Shown here in pieces: positions 34,925 through 46,469 of a stretch of 64,000 bases of DNA (position 1 is the stretch's first letter; each line of letters begins with the position of its first letter). The position numbers were made by a program, and so were the translations under genes. The DNA lies in the NCBI RefSeq assembly GCF_023336505.1, contig NZ_JAMAST010000001.1:248001-312000 (forward strand). Reading direction: 5' to 3'. This stretch comes from Sporolactobacillus mangiferae (GTDB lineage: Bacteria > Bacillota > Bacilli > Bacillales > Sporolactobacillaceae). Below the pieces are notes generated by a model. It was given only the letters and a program-made list of their open reading frames with translations. It was not told the DNA's origin and did no database searches.

Positions 34925-35171
34925 TCCCTCCTTAAAAGCGCCGTTCTGTTTCCGATGTTTTTAAATCATTTCTCTTCATCATTTGGAAGCAAGTTACAGG
35001 ATCAAAAGCGGATCGACAGGCTGTTTCTTTTTTACTCAGCTATCGTTATTTTGATTATATCTGCTTGCAGAGGCTTTGTGAATAAAATCTCTCTATTCGT
35101 TCGTTTATCTCCTCTGTTGCGTTCTATTCATGCCTTGTCCGCATAGGATGAATATAAGGTGGGGATGGGAC

Positions 35172-36311
35172 ATGAATTCACAGGAAACACGACCATTCAT
35201 AGCTGGTCTGATGATTTTATTACGTGCCCTCGTCGTTATGGCTGCAATGGCATTAATTGTGGCCACTTTGCTGCTCGCAGTTCGTTACGCACTGCCTTTC
35301 CTGATTGCTTGCGTGCTCGCTTTCTTCATCAATCCCATCGTTGTTTTTATTGAAAAAAAAATAGGATTGCCCCGAGGAGCAGCGTCATTTGTTGTCCTTT
35401 TTTTCTTTTTTTCTCTTTCTATCAGTATACTTTTATTTATCGTTATCGCTGTCACCCGGGGCATATCTTCTTTTTCTCGATCGATTCCTGATGAAATTCA
35501 AGTATTGATTGGCGATATACAAACCTTCTTTTTTTCAAAACTGCTTCCGTCATGGGAACAAGCCATGCATATTTTCTCCGGACTTCCGGAAGTTCAGCAA
35601 AAAACAATTCAACTTAATATCGAAGGCATGGCAGGTACACTTGTTGATTTTGTCAACGATTTTGCCGGCCAGCTGCTGTCTCATCTGACACAATTCGTTG
35701 CCACTTTGCCGGATACATTGATTTCAGCTATATTTATTTTCCTGGCTTCTTTTTTTCTGTCAAAGGATTCCGAACAGATTAAACGACGTTTCCACGCATT
35801 CTGTGATCGTTATCCAACCGGAAAATTGATTGACCACGTACTCTCGGAGCTGAAAAAAACGTGCATTGGGTTTGTACGCGCCCAGTTTTTGCTCGTCTTT
35901 ATGACAATGCTGCTCATCTATACAGGACTGCTGGTTTTACGTGTGCCGCATCCGCTGACCATTTCCCTTGTCACCGGGGTTATCGATTTAATCCCCTATT
36001 TGGGCACAGGCGTTATTTTCATTCCCTGGATTCTCTATCAGTTCTTCACGCATCATTACTTTTTCACCATATGCCTGTCCAGTCTGTACATTGCGGCAAT
36101 CATCCAGAGGCAGCTTATGGAACCAAAAATTTTATCAATGGCAATCGGCATTGACCCGCTGGCATCGCTGATATCCATTTACTTTGGTTTTCGCTGGATT
36201 GGCCTTCCCGGGATCATCATCGGTCCATTGACTCTCGTTGCGATTAAAACCTTGCATCGCACAGGCACCTGGCAGACAATATGGCAATACATCACTGGAA
36301 AAAAAGTATAA
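35172..36311 (+). CDS. ytvI: Sporulation-associated membrane protein YtvI (AI-2E transporter family)
   Basis: Polytopic membrane protein of the AI-2E/UPF0118 family, 379 aa, with about eight hydrophobic segments. Two lie near the N-terminus (about 10-65), a large soluble loop follows (about 90-190), then the conserved C-terminal part with PHPLTISLVTGVIDLIPYLG and IGIDPLASLISIYFGFRWIG. The ATG at 35172 follows AGGTGGGG. YtvI sits by citZ/fxsA in Bacillales; its transport substrate is unknown and the link to sporulation is from homologues. Confidence 0.88.
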   Translation: MNSQETRPFIAGLMILLRALVVMAAMALIVATLLLAVRYALPFLIACVLAFFINPIVVFIEKKIGLPRGAASFVVLFFFFSLSISILLFIVIAVTRGISSFSRSIPDEIQVLIGDIQTFFFSKLLPSWEQAMHIFSGLPEVQQKTIQLNIEGMAGTLVDFVNDFAGQLLSHLTQFVATLPDTLISAIFIFLASFFLSKDSEQIKRRFHAFCDRYPTGKLIDHVLSELKKTCIGFVRAQFLLVFMTMLLIYTGLLVLRVPHPLTISLVTGVIDLIPYLGTGVIFIPWILYQFFTHHYFFTICLSSLYIAAIIQRQLMEPKILSMAIGIDPLASLISIYFGFRWIGLPGIIIGPLTLVAIKTLHRTGTWQTIWQYITGKKV

Positions 36312-36322
36312 CACACCAATCG

Positions 36323-36724
36323 TTAATGCCTTCTGAATAAGAAAAGAGAAAGGCTCCCATCGCTCAGCCGCCTGCGTATCCATTTTTTGATAAAAACAAC
36401 CATTTTAACTCTTACTGACGGGACAAGAAGCAACACACCAAGTAAATCACTGATCAGTCCCGGACTGCACAGCAACAACCCGCCTAAAAGCAGACATGCC
36501 CCGTCAAGAAGCTGTTCGCCCGGTATTCTCTTCATTCTTAACTCATCTCTGATACGATTAAGAAGAGCAAGACCTTGACGCAGCACCATCCAAATGCCAA
36601 TGACCATCGACAGGAATACAATTAAAAATAATTGAAGAGCACCAATCCGCCCGCCAACATAAATCAGTACGCCTGTTTCTGCGAAAACATAGAGAAGCAG
36701 CAAAAGCAGCACTTTTTTTATCAT
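36323..36724 (-). CDS. fxsA: FxsA family membrane protein
   Basis: FxsA/YtwI-type cytoplasmic membrane protein, 133 aa, with three to four hydrophobic segments (about 5-22, 26-46, 76-98). The family motif region is GLALLNRIRDELRMKRIPGE followed by LLDGACLLLGGLLLCSPGLI. In E. coli FxsA overexpression relieves F-exclusion of phage T7. It lies 9 bp behind the thioesterase gene and converges with ytvI. Confidence 0.88.
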   Translation of the reverse strand: MIKKVLLLLLLYVFAETGVLIYVGGRIGALQLFLIVFLSMVIGIWMVLRQGLALLNRIRDELRMKRIPGEQLLDGACLLLGGLLLCSPGLISDLLGVLLLVPSVRVKMVVFIKKWIRRRLSDGSLSLFLFRRH

Positions 36725-36733
36725 GGCTGCACC

Positions 36734-37159
36734 TCATTGCGTCCGCTTGAGTGCGTTTACAATCAATGAGTGCAATTGCGGATTTTTGCGCCTTATCGAA
36801 ACCGGGCGCAGATTTGCATCTGTCCAGCAATGCATACTTGATCCGTCTGCCAGCAGGCAATGGTCGCTTTCCCTGAATATTTTATAATTGAAAGTCATTT
36901 TAATGCTGTCATATGAAGCAATGGATGTCTCCACGATAAGCGAATCATCGTAGTATGCGGGAGAATGATAGTGTACTTCGACACCGAGTACCGGCATCAT
37001 CAATCCGTCCTCCTCAATTTTCCTGTATGGGATACCTGCCTGGCGTACGAATTGCGTGCGCGCAATTTCAAAATAAATGACGTACTGACTGTGATGAACT
37101 ATACCCATTTTATCGGTTTCATTATAACGAACAGCAATTTTTGTCGTGCATTCGTTCAT
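36734..37159 (-). CDS. Acyl-CoA thioesterase, YbgC/4HBT type
   Basis: Hot-dog fold thioesterase, 141 aa. The signature VRYNETDKMGIVHHSQYVIY (about 10-29) holds the catalytic Asp/Glu and His pattern of the 4-hydroxybenzoyl-CoA thioesterase group. It probably hydrolyses acyl-CoAs; the substrate is unknown. Coupled to fxsA. Confidence 0.88.
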   Translation of the reverse strand: MNECTTKIAVRYNETDKMGIVHHSQYVIYFEIARTQFVRQAGIPYRKIEEDGLMMPVLGVEVHYHSPAYYDDSLIVETSIASYDSIKMTFNYKIFRESDHCLLADGSSMHCWTDANLRPVSIRRKNPQLHSLIVNALKRTQ

Positions 37160-37414
37160 TTCGGTTACACCCCAAAGTTAAAATTTATTTTTGAGAAATT
37201 TCCGCTTGTTTACGTTCCTCAGATCGTGATTGTATCGATTACTCCGCCTGGAGATGCTTCTTTAACTGACAAAAAACATTTTTCTGTTAACAAGCGAATA
37301 TTAAAGAGAAGGCACAAAAAGCAGCGAACTTATACTGCGCTTAAGTTGCCCGCACCAGCAGGGATTTCCGCGGAGTCCATTACCCGCAACCTTAATCCCA
37401 AAACATATGTAATT
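37160..37414. other. Intergenic region upstream of thioesterase gene
   Basis: No gene, repeat or strong promoter recognised. AT-rich; the thioesterase promoter should lie here. Confidence 0.4.
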
Positions 37415-37458
37415 TTAAAGGGTGCCCCATTGTCAATAGACTTTTGAGACACCCTCTT
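37415..37458 (-). terminator. Terminator after pyk
   Basis: Minus-strand GGGTGTCTC...GGGGCACCC with an inner GTC/GAC pair, followed by TTTAAAATT. Its U-tract is weak. The arms resemble the terminator at 61195. Confidence 0.55.
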
Positions 37459-37504
37459 ATCATAAACAATACAATGCAAGAATAAAAATAAATCGTTCAG
37501 ATCA

Positions 37505-38947
37505 TCAAGCCTGAGTCAGCACTTCGCCAACTTTATGCACACGCATGATATTGGTCTTGCCGGATGCTGCAACAGGAAGGCCCGCAGTAATGACAACAAG
37601 ATCACCGTCGTTGACAAGACCCGTCTTCTTGCCGCTGTCAACAGCAATTTCGAACATTTCATCCGTTGTTTTTGCGCTTTCGCTCAGCACCGGTGTTACG
37701 CCCCATGCCAGGCACATTTTATTGGCCACACGCTCAGAATTCGTTACAGCAATGATTGGTGCTTTCGGACGATAGTGTGAAACGACACCTGCCGTATAAC
37801 CGCTCACCGTAGAGGTGATAATTGCACCGACTTCCAGATTCAATGCCGTATGGGCAACCGCTTCGCCAATGGCAGCCGTAACCGTCGGTTCACTGGAATC
37901 GCTCAATTTCTTAAGTATGCCTTTATAATCGAGAGCTGATTCTGCTTTCAATGCAATGTTTTTCATCGTCGTCACTGCTTCAACCGGCCATTTACCAGAT
38001 GCTGATTCGCCGGACAGCATGATTGCATCCGTACCGTCAAAAATTGCATTCGCCACGTCACTGGCTTCAGCACGTGTACAGCGCGGATTGCGGATCATTG
38101 AATCAAGCATCTGTGTCGCTGTGATGACCGTCTTGCCCGCTTTATTGCACATCTTGATCAAGCGTTTTTGTACGAGCGGTACATCTTCCGGCGGAATTTC
38201 AACACCAAGATCGCCACGGGCAATCATCAGGCCATCAGAAACTTCAAGGATTTCCTCGATGTTGTCAACAGCCTCCTGGCTTTCAATTTTAGGGAAGATG
38301 TGCACATCATCGGCACCATGCTCCTTGCACAGGTTACGAATATCCAGAACATCCGAAGCATGGCGAACAAAAGAAGCGGCAATGAAATCAATACCTTCGC
38401 CGATGCCAAAAACAATATCGTCCGCGTCCTTTTCTGTCATACCAGGGAGCTTAATGCTGACATTGGGAACAATAATGCCTTTTTTGCTCTTCAAAACGCC
38501 GGTGTTAAGAATTTTGTTATGAATCAGTCCTGCTTCTTTGTCGATGCCTGTAACTTCAAGCTCAACCAGGCCATCGTCAATCAGGATTTTCGAACCTACA
38601 CTGACATCATTGATCAATTCAGCATAAGTAATGGAAAATTTTTCTGCCGTTCCGGCAACTTCAGTAGTTGAAATATCAACGTTCTTGCCTTCTTCGAGTA
38701 AAACCTCCGGAGTAGCCATATCGTGTGTGCGAATTTCCGGCCCCTTCGTATCAAGAAGGATGCCCACTCTTTTTCCGGTGATTTTCATTGCTTCGCGAAG
38801 ATTAAGCACTTTTTGGTGATGCTCTTCATGATCACCATGTGAGAAGTTGAAACGCGCAACATTCATACCCGCATTGATCATTTTAACAAGCGTATCCACC
38901 GTGTCACTTGATGGTCCCAGCGTACAAATAATCTTTGTCTTTTTCAT
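37505..38947 (-). CDS. pyk: Pyruvate kinase
   Basis: Phosphoenolpyruvate to pyruvate with ATP formation, 480 aa. Active-site motifs [38 protein letters not shown] and [14 protein letters not shown] are present. It lacks the roughly 110-aa C-terminal PEP-utiliser-like domain of the B. subtilis enzyme (585 aa) and ends at the allosteric domain ([10 protein letters not shown]). It lies 21 bp behind pfkA, presumably the last gene of accDA-pfkA-pyk. Confidence 0.97.
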   Translation of the reverse strand: MKKTKIICTLGPSSDTVDTLVKMINAGMNVARFNFSHGDHEEHHQKVLNLREAMKITGKRVGILLDTKGPEIRTHDMATPEVLLEEGKNVDISTTEVAGTAEKFSITYAELINDVSVGSKILIDDGLVELEVTGIDKEAGLIHNKILNTGVLKSKKGIIVPNVSIKLPGMTEKDADDIVFGIGEGIDFIAASFVRHASDVLDIRNLCKEHGADDVHIFPKIESQEAVDNIEEILEVSDGLMIARGDLGVEIPPEDVPLVQKRLIKMCNKAGKTVITATQMLDSMIRNPRCTRAEASDVANAIFDGTDAIMLSGESASGKWPVEAVTTMKNIALKAESALDYKGILKKLSDSSEPTVTAAIGEAVAHTALNLEVGAIITSTVSGYTAGVVSHYRPKAPIIAVTNSERVANKMCLAWGVTPVLSESAKTTDEMFEIAVDSGKKTGLVNDGDLVVITAGLPVAASGKTNIMRVHKVGEVLTQA

Positions 38948-38968
38948 TAAATAGTTCCCTCCGGCATT

Positions 38969-40943
<1,975 letters not shown>

Positions 40944-40944
<1 letters not shown>

Positions 40945-41801
40945 TATCCCTCGACACCTCCTGCCGCATGGATTGACAAAATCCGACTGAGCACATTTCT
41001 CAGTTCAGAACGTGGAATCACCTGATCGAGTTGACCGTGCTTCAATAAGAATTCCGCTGTCTGAAAATCTTCGGGTAACTTTTCGCCAATTGTCTGCTCA
41101 ATGATCCTGCGTCCGGCGAATCCGATTAACGCCCCGGGTTCAGCAAAGTTGTAATCACCGAGCGACGCAAAACTTGCTGAAACACCACCAGTCGTCGGAT
41201 GAGTCATAATCGAAATATAGAGTCCGCCGTTTTTGCTGAACGTTTTTAATGCCGCACTTGTTTTCGCCATCTGCATTAAACTGAGCACACCCTCCTGCAT
41301 GCGTGCCCCTCCGGATGCAGAGAATATAATGACTGGCAACCCATTTTGATCTGCATATTCGACAAGCCGCGTCAATTTCTCGCCAACGACCGAACCCATA
41401 CTGCCCATGCGAAATCCCTTGTCCATAATGGCAACGGCAGTTTCATATCCTTCAATCATGCCCTTCCCGGTCCAGACCGCCTCGTTCAGTCCTGTTTTTT
41501 TTCGATCCGACTCCAGCTTGTTGAGATAGTTGGGGAACTGGAGTGGATTGAGTGAAACCATATTTCTGTCAAATTCCACGTATGAATTCTGGTCGAACAG
41601 CATTTCTGCACGGACCTGTGCACTGATTGGATAGTGATATCCGCAGGATTGGCAGACAAACAGATGTTTCTGCAGTTCTTTGACATACATGATTTTTTTA
41701 CACTTTGGACACTTACGGACAATGCCCTCGGGAACATCCTGCCTCGCTTTCGCGGAGGGGACTGTTGCGTACTTTTTTTTCTTAGTGAAAAAGTCCTTCA
41801 T
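40944..41801 (-). CDS. accD: Acetyl-CoA carboxylase carboxyltransferase subunit beta
   Basis: Beta carboxyltransferase, 285 aa. Zinc finger CPKCKKIMY...CQSCGYHYP (about 31-56), then [20 protein letters not shown] and [17 protein letters not shown]. The ATG at 41801 lies 7 nt after GAGGGTGAT; an upstream in-frame GTG inside that ribosome site is rejected. First gene of accDA-pfkA-pyk. Confidence 0.97.
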
Positions 41802-42080
41802 CAAGTATATCACCCTCTTACTTTGTCAAAACTTTTAATTCATCTTCCTTGTAAACCTGTCACTTTTTCTTCACGCATAATTCATGAAATCGTTGATAAA
41901 TGGTTTCAATCATTGCTAAAAAAATTTCACATTAACGGATTTAATGCAGAAAACTGAATCGATGATTTAAAAGGCCGGCTGCACGAAAAAATTCCTAAAC
42001 TTCACTATTATAACAAACGTCATACAAAAATACAGAAATGCACAGGTCATCACTGTTCAGAGCGAACGCGTGAAAAATGC
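41802..42080 (-). promoter_or_regulatory. Promoter and leader region of accDA-pfkA-pyk
   Basis: An extended -10 promoter TGTTATAAT (42015-42007, minus strand) lies about 205 bp before accD; its -35 is weak. The long AT-rich leader holds no clear hairpin or FapR-type operator. No terminator for dnaE was recognised. Confidence 0.55.
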
Positions 42081-45000
42081 TCACCGCATACGTTCAGAAG
42101 TAGTCGTCACATTATGCGTACCCAGAAGCGAGCGCAAAGAAGAGATAAATGCTTCATCCAGATGAACCGAATATTTCGGGCCAAGGGCAACTGTTTCCTT
42201 ACTCAGTTCATAATACAGAAAAACGCGATGCCTGCCCGGCGATTGCATCAGTGCTGATTTTACTTGTTCAAGCATCTCCGGATGATGATGAGCGCGATCG
42301 ATCTTCAGAAAAAGTACCATCTGGTTTCGGGATAAATAATCTTTCAGAAGCATTACTCGAATGAGCACTAGTTGCGGCGTGTCTCCGCCCTTTCCGTTTG
42401 CTCGTTTTGCCCGAATCACGAGTAACTGTCCTTCGAGAAGAAGATGATCAACCATTTGATACGTATCCGGAAAACAAACGGTGTCAATGACACCCGTTTC
42501 GTCACTCGCGGAAAAGAAGGCCATCGGCTGCCCCTTTTTTGTTCGAATGCGTTTTATCTGCTCACTCATAACAAGCAACACAGCCACACCGCCGTCGGAC
42601 ATTTTTATTGCTTCGCTAACCGTTGTGAATCCTCGCGGTAAATGTGCCCGAAACTCGCTGACAGGGTGTGCCGACAAATAAAACCCGAGCACCATTTTTT
42701 CATAGTGCATGCGTTCCTGCCGACTGAGCGGAGGGACCTCAGCGTAGTCATCCTGATCATGCTCGGCGGGCAGCAACGTGGTCTGGCCACCTGCCATCTT
42801 CTGCTCTTCTTCGCCAAAGCTCATTGCTCGATCCAGAGTCGCAAGCAGAGAAGAGCGTTCAACATCAAAAAGATCAAACGCTCCGGCAAAAATCATTGCC
42901 TCAATTGCTTTACGGTTCACTTTGCGGGACGGGATGCGGCGACAGAAGTCATAAAGACTGGTGTAGGGGCCATTTTTTTCTCGTTCAGACACAAGCGCAT
43001 CAGCCGCGCCAACACCCACGTTTTTTATTGCTGCCAATCCGAAGCGTATGCCTCGATCTGAAGGTTCAAACCCTCGCTCGCTTTCGTTAATCGAAGGCGG
43101 GAAAAGCGGGATATTCCGGCTGTGTAACTCACGAAGGGTTGCTTCAAGCTTATCCGTATTGTTAATGATCGCAGTCAGGTGTGCCGCGAAAAAAGCCTGC
43201 GGAAAATGTGCCTTTAAAAAAGCAAGCCGATAGGAGATAAAGCTGTAGGCAACTGCATGGGATCGATTAAATCCATAATTTGCAAACCGGACAATTAAGT
43301 CAAAGATTTCTGATGCTGATTCTTCAGAGTGCCGGTTCCGCACGCATCCGGCAATAAATGATTTTTTCTGTTGTTCGAGCAGTGCACGTTTTTTTTTCGC
43401 GACTGCCCTCCGTAAAATATCTGCCTGTCCAAGCGAGTATCCGGCTATTCGTACAGCAATCTGCATAATTTGTTCCTGATAGACAAGAACGCCGTATGTC
43501 TGTTTCAATATTGGCTCAAGATCAGGATGCGGATAGGTCACCTTTTCTTCTCCGTGCTTGCAGCGTACATAGCGATCAATGAATTGTACCGGTCCAGGAC
43601 GGTAGAGCGAAAGTACAGCAACAATATCCTCAAATTCGGTTGGCTGCAATTTACGCAGGACTTGACGCATGCCTTCCGACTCCATCTGAAAAATACCCAT
43701 CGTTTCTCCGCTTCCAAGCAGCCGGTATGTCTCCGGATCATCTAACGGGACCGTTTCAAGAGTGATGGAGTTATGATTAAACTCAGGAGTTCTCTGCACG
43801 ACTTCCCGCATAAAAGTCAGATTGCGCAAACCAAGGAAGTCAATCTTAAGTAGCCCTAAGGATTCCAGAATATCCATCGGATATTGTGTTACCGGAATGG
43901 AATCGTGCCCCAGCTGGATGGGAACCAAATCGGTCAGCGGACGGTCACTGAAAATAACGCCTGCCGCGTGAATCGATGTATGGCGCGGAAGCCCCTCGAT
44001 TTTACGTGCCAGTGCAACAAGCTCAGCCGCTTCCTTCGATGCATTTACCAGATTCCTCAACTTGTCTGATTCTTTAAGCGCCTGATCCAGTGTTCTTTTC
44101 GGCAGTGCAGGGATTAACCGTGCCATGCGGTCAACGAGCTGCGGATCACTTTCGAGCACTCGTCCGACATCGCGAATTGCCGCTTTTGCAGCCAGTGTGC
44201 CAAAGGTGATAATTTGTGCCACATGCGCGCGCCCATATTTCTTATACGCATATTCAATCATTTTATCTCGATCAATATCCGGAAAGTCCAGATCAATATC
44301 TGGCATCGTGATACGTTCAGGATTCAAAAACCGTTCAAAAAGCAGATGATATTTGACTGGGTCTACTTCTGTGATTTTTAAAACGTAAGCAACTAAAGAC
44401 CCGGCTGCAGAACCTCTGCCCGGGCCTGGCATATAGCCAGATTTTCTTGCATACGCAACAAGATCTGCAACAATCAGAAAATAGTCATTGAATCCCATTT
44501 TATCTATAATGGAAAGTTCATACTTCAGACGATCCTGAATTTGCAGTGTGATCACCGAATAGCGTTCATTCATGCCTTTTATACACTGTTCATGCAGTAC
44601 CTGTCTTGACGTTTCACCCTCAGGCAATGGAAAAGAAGGATAACGCGCATTTCCAAATTCGAAAGAGACGTGGCACAATTCGGCAATCCTGCCGGTTTCT
44701 GCAACGGCTTCGGGAAGATCAGCAAATTTACGCGACATTTCTTCTGTCGATTTAAAATCAAATTCATGATCGAATACCGGCCGCTCCTTCAAGGTCGTCC
44801 CATTCTTTATACAGGCAAGGCATGCATGGGCCCTTGCATCTTCCTGACTCAGATAATGGATACTGTTTGTCGCAACAAGTGTCAGTGCATAATGTCTGGC
44901 AAGCGCCCGCAGCTGACGCTCAATCGGTTGATGATGCTCGGCGCGCTGAATTTCAATGAAAAAACGGTTTCCGAAAACAGAGAGAAGAGCTTCAACAGCC

Positions 45001-45461
45001 TCACGCGCATATGCGTCGTTCTCTTTGGCTAGAAGACGGTCAATTGGACCATCAGCACCTCCTGATAACACAAGCACACCATCCGAATATTTTTCAATTA
45101 CAGGCAGAGGGGCACATGAACGGCCGCTGCATTGAATAGTTGAAGAAAGCTTAACAAGATTCTGGTAACCTAAATTATTTTGAGCCAATAACAAGATTGT
45201 CGGAAAATCGTCGCTTGCTTTGCTGTGTACTGTTTTTTGTTCAGTTGCGAGTTCAAGAGACACTTCCATCCCAATCAGCGGATGCAGTCCTGACCGCATG
45301 CAGGCACGATAAAAAGGAATCACACCATACATGACATTTCGGTCAGTAAGCGCAATCGCTTTTTGACCAAAACGTTGCGCCTGCGCAACAAGCTGGTCGA
45401 TTCGGCAAGTGCTGTCAAGCAGACTGTATTCACTATGAACATGAAGATGTACAAACGTCAT
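42081..45461 (-). CDS. dnaE: DNA polymerase III alpha subunit DnaE
   Basis: Lagging-strand primer-extending replicative polymerase of Firmicutes (the PolC partner), 1126 aa. PHP domain FVHLHVHSEYSLLDST at 3-18, polymerase core with PGRGSAAGSLVAYVL and PDIDLDFPDIDR (catalytic Asp residues near 393-397), tandem HhH region (RRIPSRKVNRKAIEAMIFAG near 840), OB domain (about 970-1060). No proofreading domain. AAGGAG precedes the ATG. It lies 39 bp behind nrnA. Confidence 0.97.
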   Translation of the reverse strand: MTFVHLHVHSEYSLLDSTCRIDQLVAQAQRFGQKAIALTDRNVMYGVIPFYRACMRSGLHPLIGMEVSLELATEQKTVHSKASDDFPTILLLAQNNLGYQNLVKLSSTIQCSGRSCAPLPVIEKYSDGVLVLSGGADGPIDRLLAKENDAYAREAVEALLSVFGNRFFIEIQRAEHHQPIERQLRALARHYALTLVATNSIHYLSQEDARAHACLACIKNGTTLKERPVFDHEFDFKSTEEMSRKFADLPEAVAETGRIAELCHVSFEFGNARYPSFPLPEGETSRQVLHEQCIKGMNERYSVITLQIQDRLKYELSIIDKMGFNDYFLIVADLVAYARKSGYMPGPGRGSAAGSLVAYVLKITEVDPVKYHLLFERFLNPERITMPDIDLDFPDIDRDKMIEYAYKKYGRAHVAQIITFGTLAAKAAIRDVGRVLESDPQLVDRMARLIPALPKRTLDQALKESDKLRNLVNASKEAAELVALARKIEGLPRHTSIHAAGVIFSDRPLTDLVPIQLGHDSIPVTQYPMDILESLGLLKIDFLGLRNLTFMREVVQRTPEFNHNSITLETVPLDDPETYRLLGSGETMGIFQMESEGMRQVLRKLQPTEFEDIVAVLSLYRPGPVQFIDRYVRCKHGEEKVTYPHPDLEPILKQTYGVLVYQEQIMQIAVRIAGYSLGQADILRRAVAKKKRALLEQQKKSFIAGCVRNRHSEESASEIFDLIVRFANYGFNRSHAVAYSFISYRLAFLKAHFPQAFFAAHLTAIINNTDKLEATLRELHSRNIPLFPPSINESERGFEPSDRGIRFGLAAIKNVGVGAADALVSEREKNGPYTSLYDFCRRIPSRKVNRKAIEAMIFAGAFDLFDVERSSLLATLDRAMSFGEEEQKMAGGQTTLLPAEHDQDDYAEVPPLSRQERMHYEKMVLGFYLSAHPVSEFRAHLPRGFTTVSEAIKMSDGGVAVLLVMSEQIKRIRTKKGQPMAFFSASDETGVIDTVCFPDTYQMVDHLLLEGQLLVIRAKRANGKGGDTPQLVLIRVMLLKDYLSRNQMVLFLKIDRAHHHPEMLEQVKSALMQSPGRHRVFLYYELSKETVALGPKYSVHLDEAFISSLRSLLGTHNVTTTSERMR

Positions 45462-45500
45462 CGGCTTATACTCCTTCTTCCAGATTGATGATCGATCCGT

Positions 45501-46430
45501 TTATTTTGCACAAAGTGCGCGCAAATCTGCGATCAGCTGATCAGCTTCTTCCCAACTGCTAACTGTTGCACCTGAGGCCATCGGATGTCCGCCTCCATGA
45601 TATTTCTCAGCCAATTGGTTAATTGAAGGCGCCTTTGATCGAATTCTTGCCCGAATAACCTTCCCCTCTTCCGAAAAAAGGACCCATGCCTTCAGATGAG
45701 CAACATTGGAGAAGCTGTTCACAAGTGAAGAAGCGTCTGCAGCTGTCAGATGGTAAGCGTGGATCAGCGGCTGAGTAAGTTTAACGTAGCCAACGCCTTC
45801 TTCGGTCAGCGTAAAATGCTCCAGGACATAACCGTTTAGACGTACCTGTGCCAGGCTGCGCTCATAGAGCTGATTAAAAAACGATTGACGGTCAAAGGGG
45901 AGCCTGACAAGTTCTGAGGCCGCGCGAAAAGTGGCAGAAGTGACGTTGCTGAACTGAAAACGACCGGTATCACCAACAATTCCGGCAAAAAGCAGCCGGG
46001 CTGCATTTTGCGAAAGCGTTAATTCCGGGTGCCTTTGATAGATGGAACAGATCATCTCACTTGTTGAGCTTGCCTGCGGGTCAACCCATTCCAGGTCTCC
46101 GTATGAGTCAACAATCGGATGATGGTCAATTTTCAGAAGGTGACGGCCGAGACGGTAGCGGTTATCGGAAATCCGCTCTCGGTTTGCCGTATCACAGACA
46201 ATAACCAATGCCTCTTCATATACATCCTCATCAACGGTATCCATGGTAACCAGAAACCGCAGGTCGGCAGCTTCTTCTCCGACAATATAAACATTTTTTT
46301 GCGGAAAGTTATCCTTTATCAGACATGAGAGCCCCCCCTGAGATCCGAGTGCGTCAGGATCAGGCCGTACATGCCTATGTATAATAATAGTGTCGTATTG
46401 CTTAATCTGATTTAAAATCTCATCAATCAT
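45501..46430 (-). CDS. nrnA: Bifunctional oligoribonuclease/pAp phosphatase NrnA
   Basis: DHH-DHHA1 phosphoesterase (YtqI), 309 aa, degrading nano-RNAs and dephosphorylating 3'-phosphoadenosine 5'-phosphate. Motifs: HRHVRPDPDALGSQ, VCDTANRERI, KIDHHPIVD (DHH) and C-terminal GGGHPMASGA (DHHA1). It lies between ytoI and dnaE; ytrI and ytrH, found near here in B. subtilis, are missing. Confidence 0.95.
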   Translation of the reverse strand: MIDEILNQIKQYDTIIIHRHVRPDPDALGSQGGLSCLIKDNFPQKNVYIVGEEAADLRFLVTMDTVDEDVYEEALVIVCDTANRERISDNRYRLGRHLLKIDHHPIVDSYGDLEWVDPQASSTSEMICSIYQRHPELTLSQNAARLLFAGIVGDTGRFQFSNVTSATFRAASELVRLPFDRQSFFNQLYERSLAQVRLNGYVLEHFTLTEEGVGYVKLTQPLIHAYHLTAADASSLVNSFSNVAHLKAWVLFSEEGKVIRARIRSKAPSINQLAEKYHGGGHPMASGATVSSWEEADQLIADLRALCAK

Positions 46431-46469
46431 GTGCGTCCTCCTATGGATTCGCTTTTCATTTTGAATGCG

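Noticed and set aside
42642-43061. 139-codon + strand frame within dnaE
   Set aside because: Shadow of dnaE codons; no homology or ribosome site.
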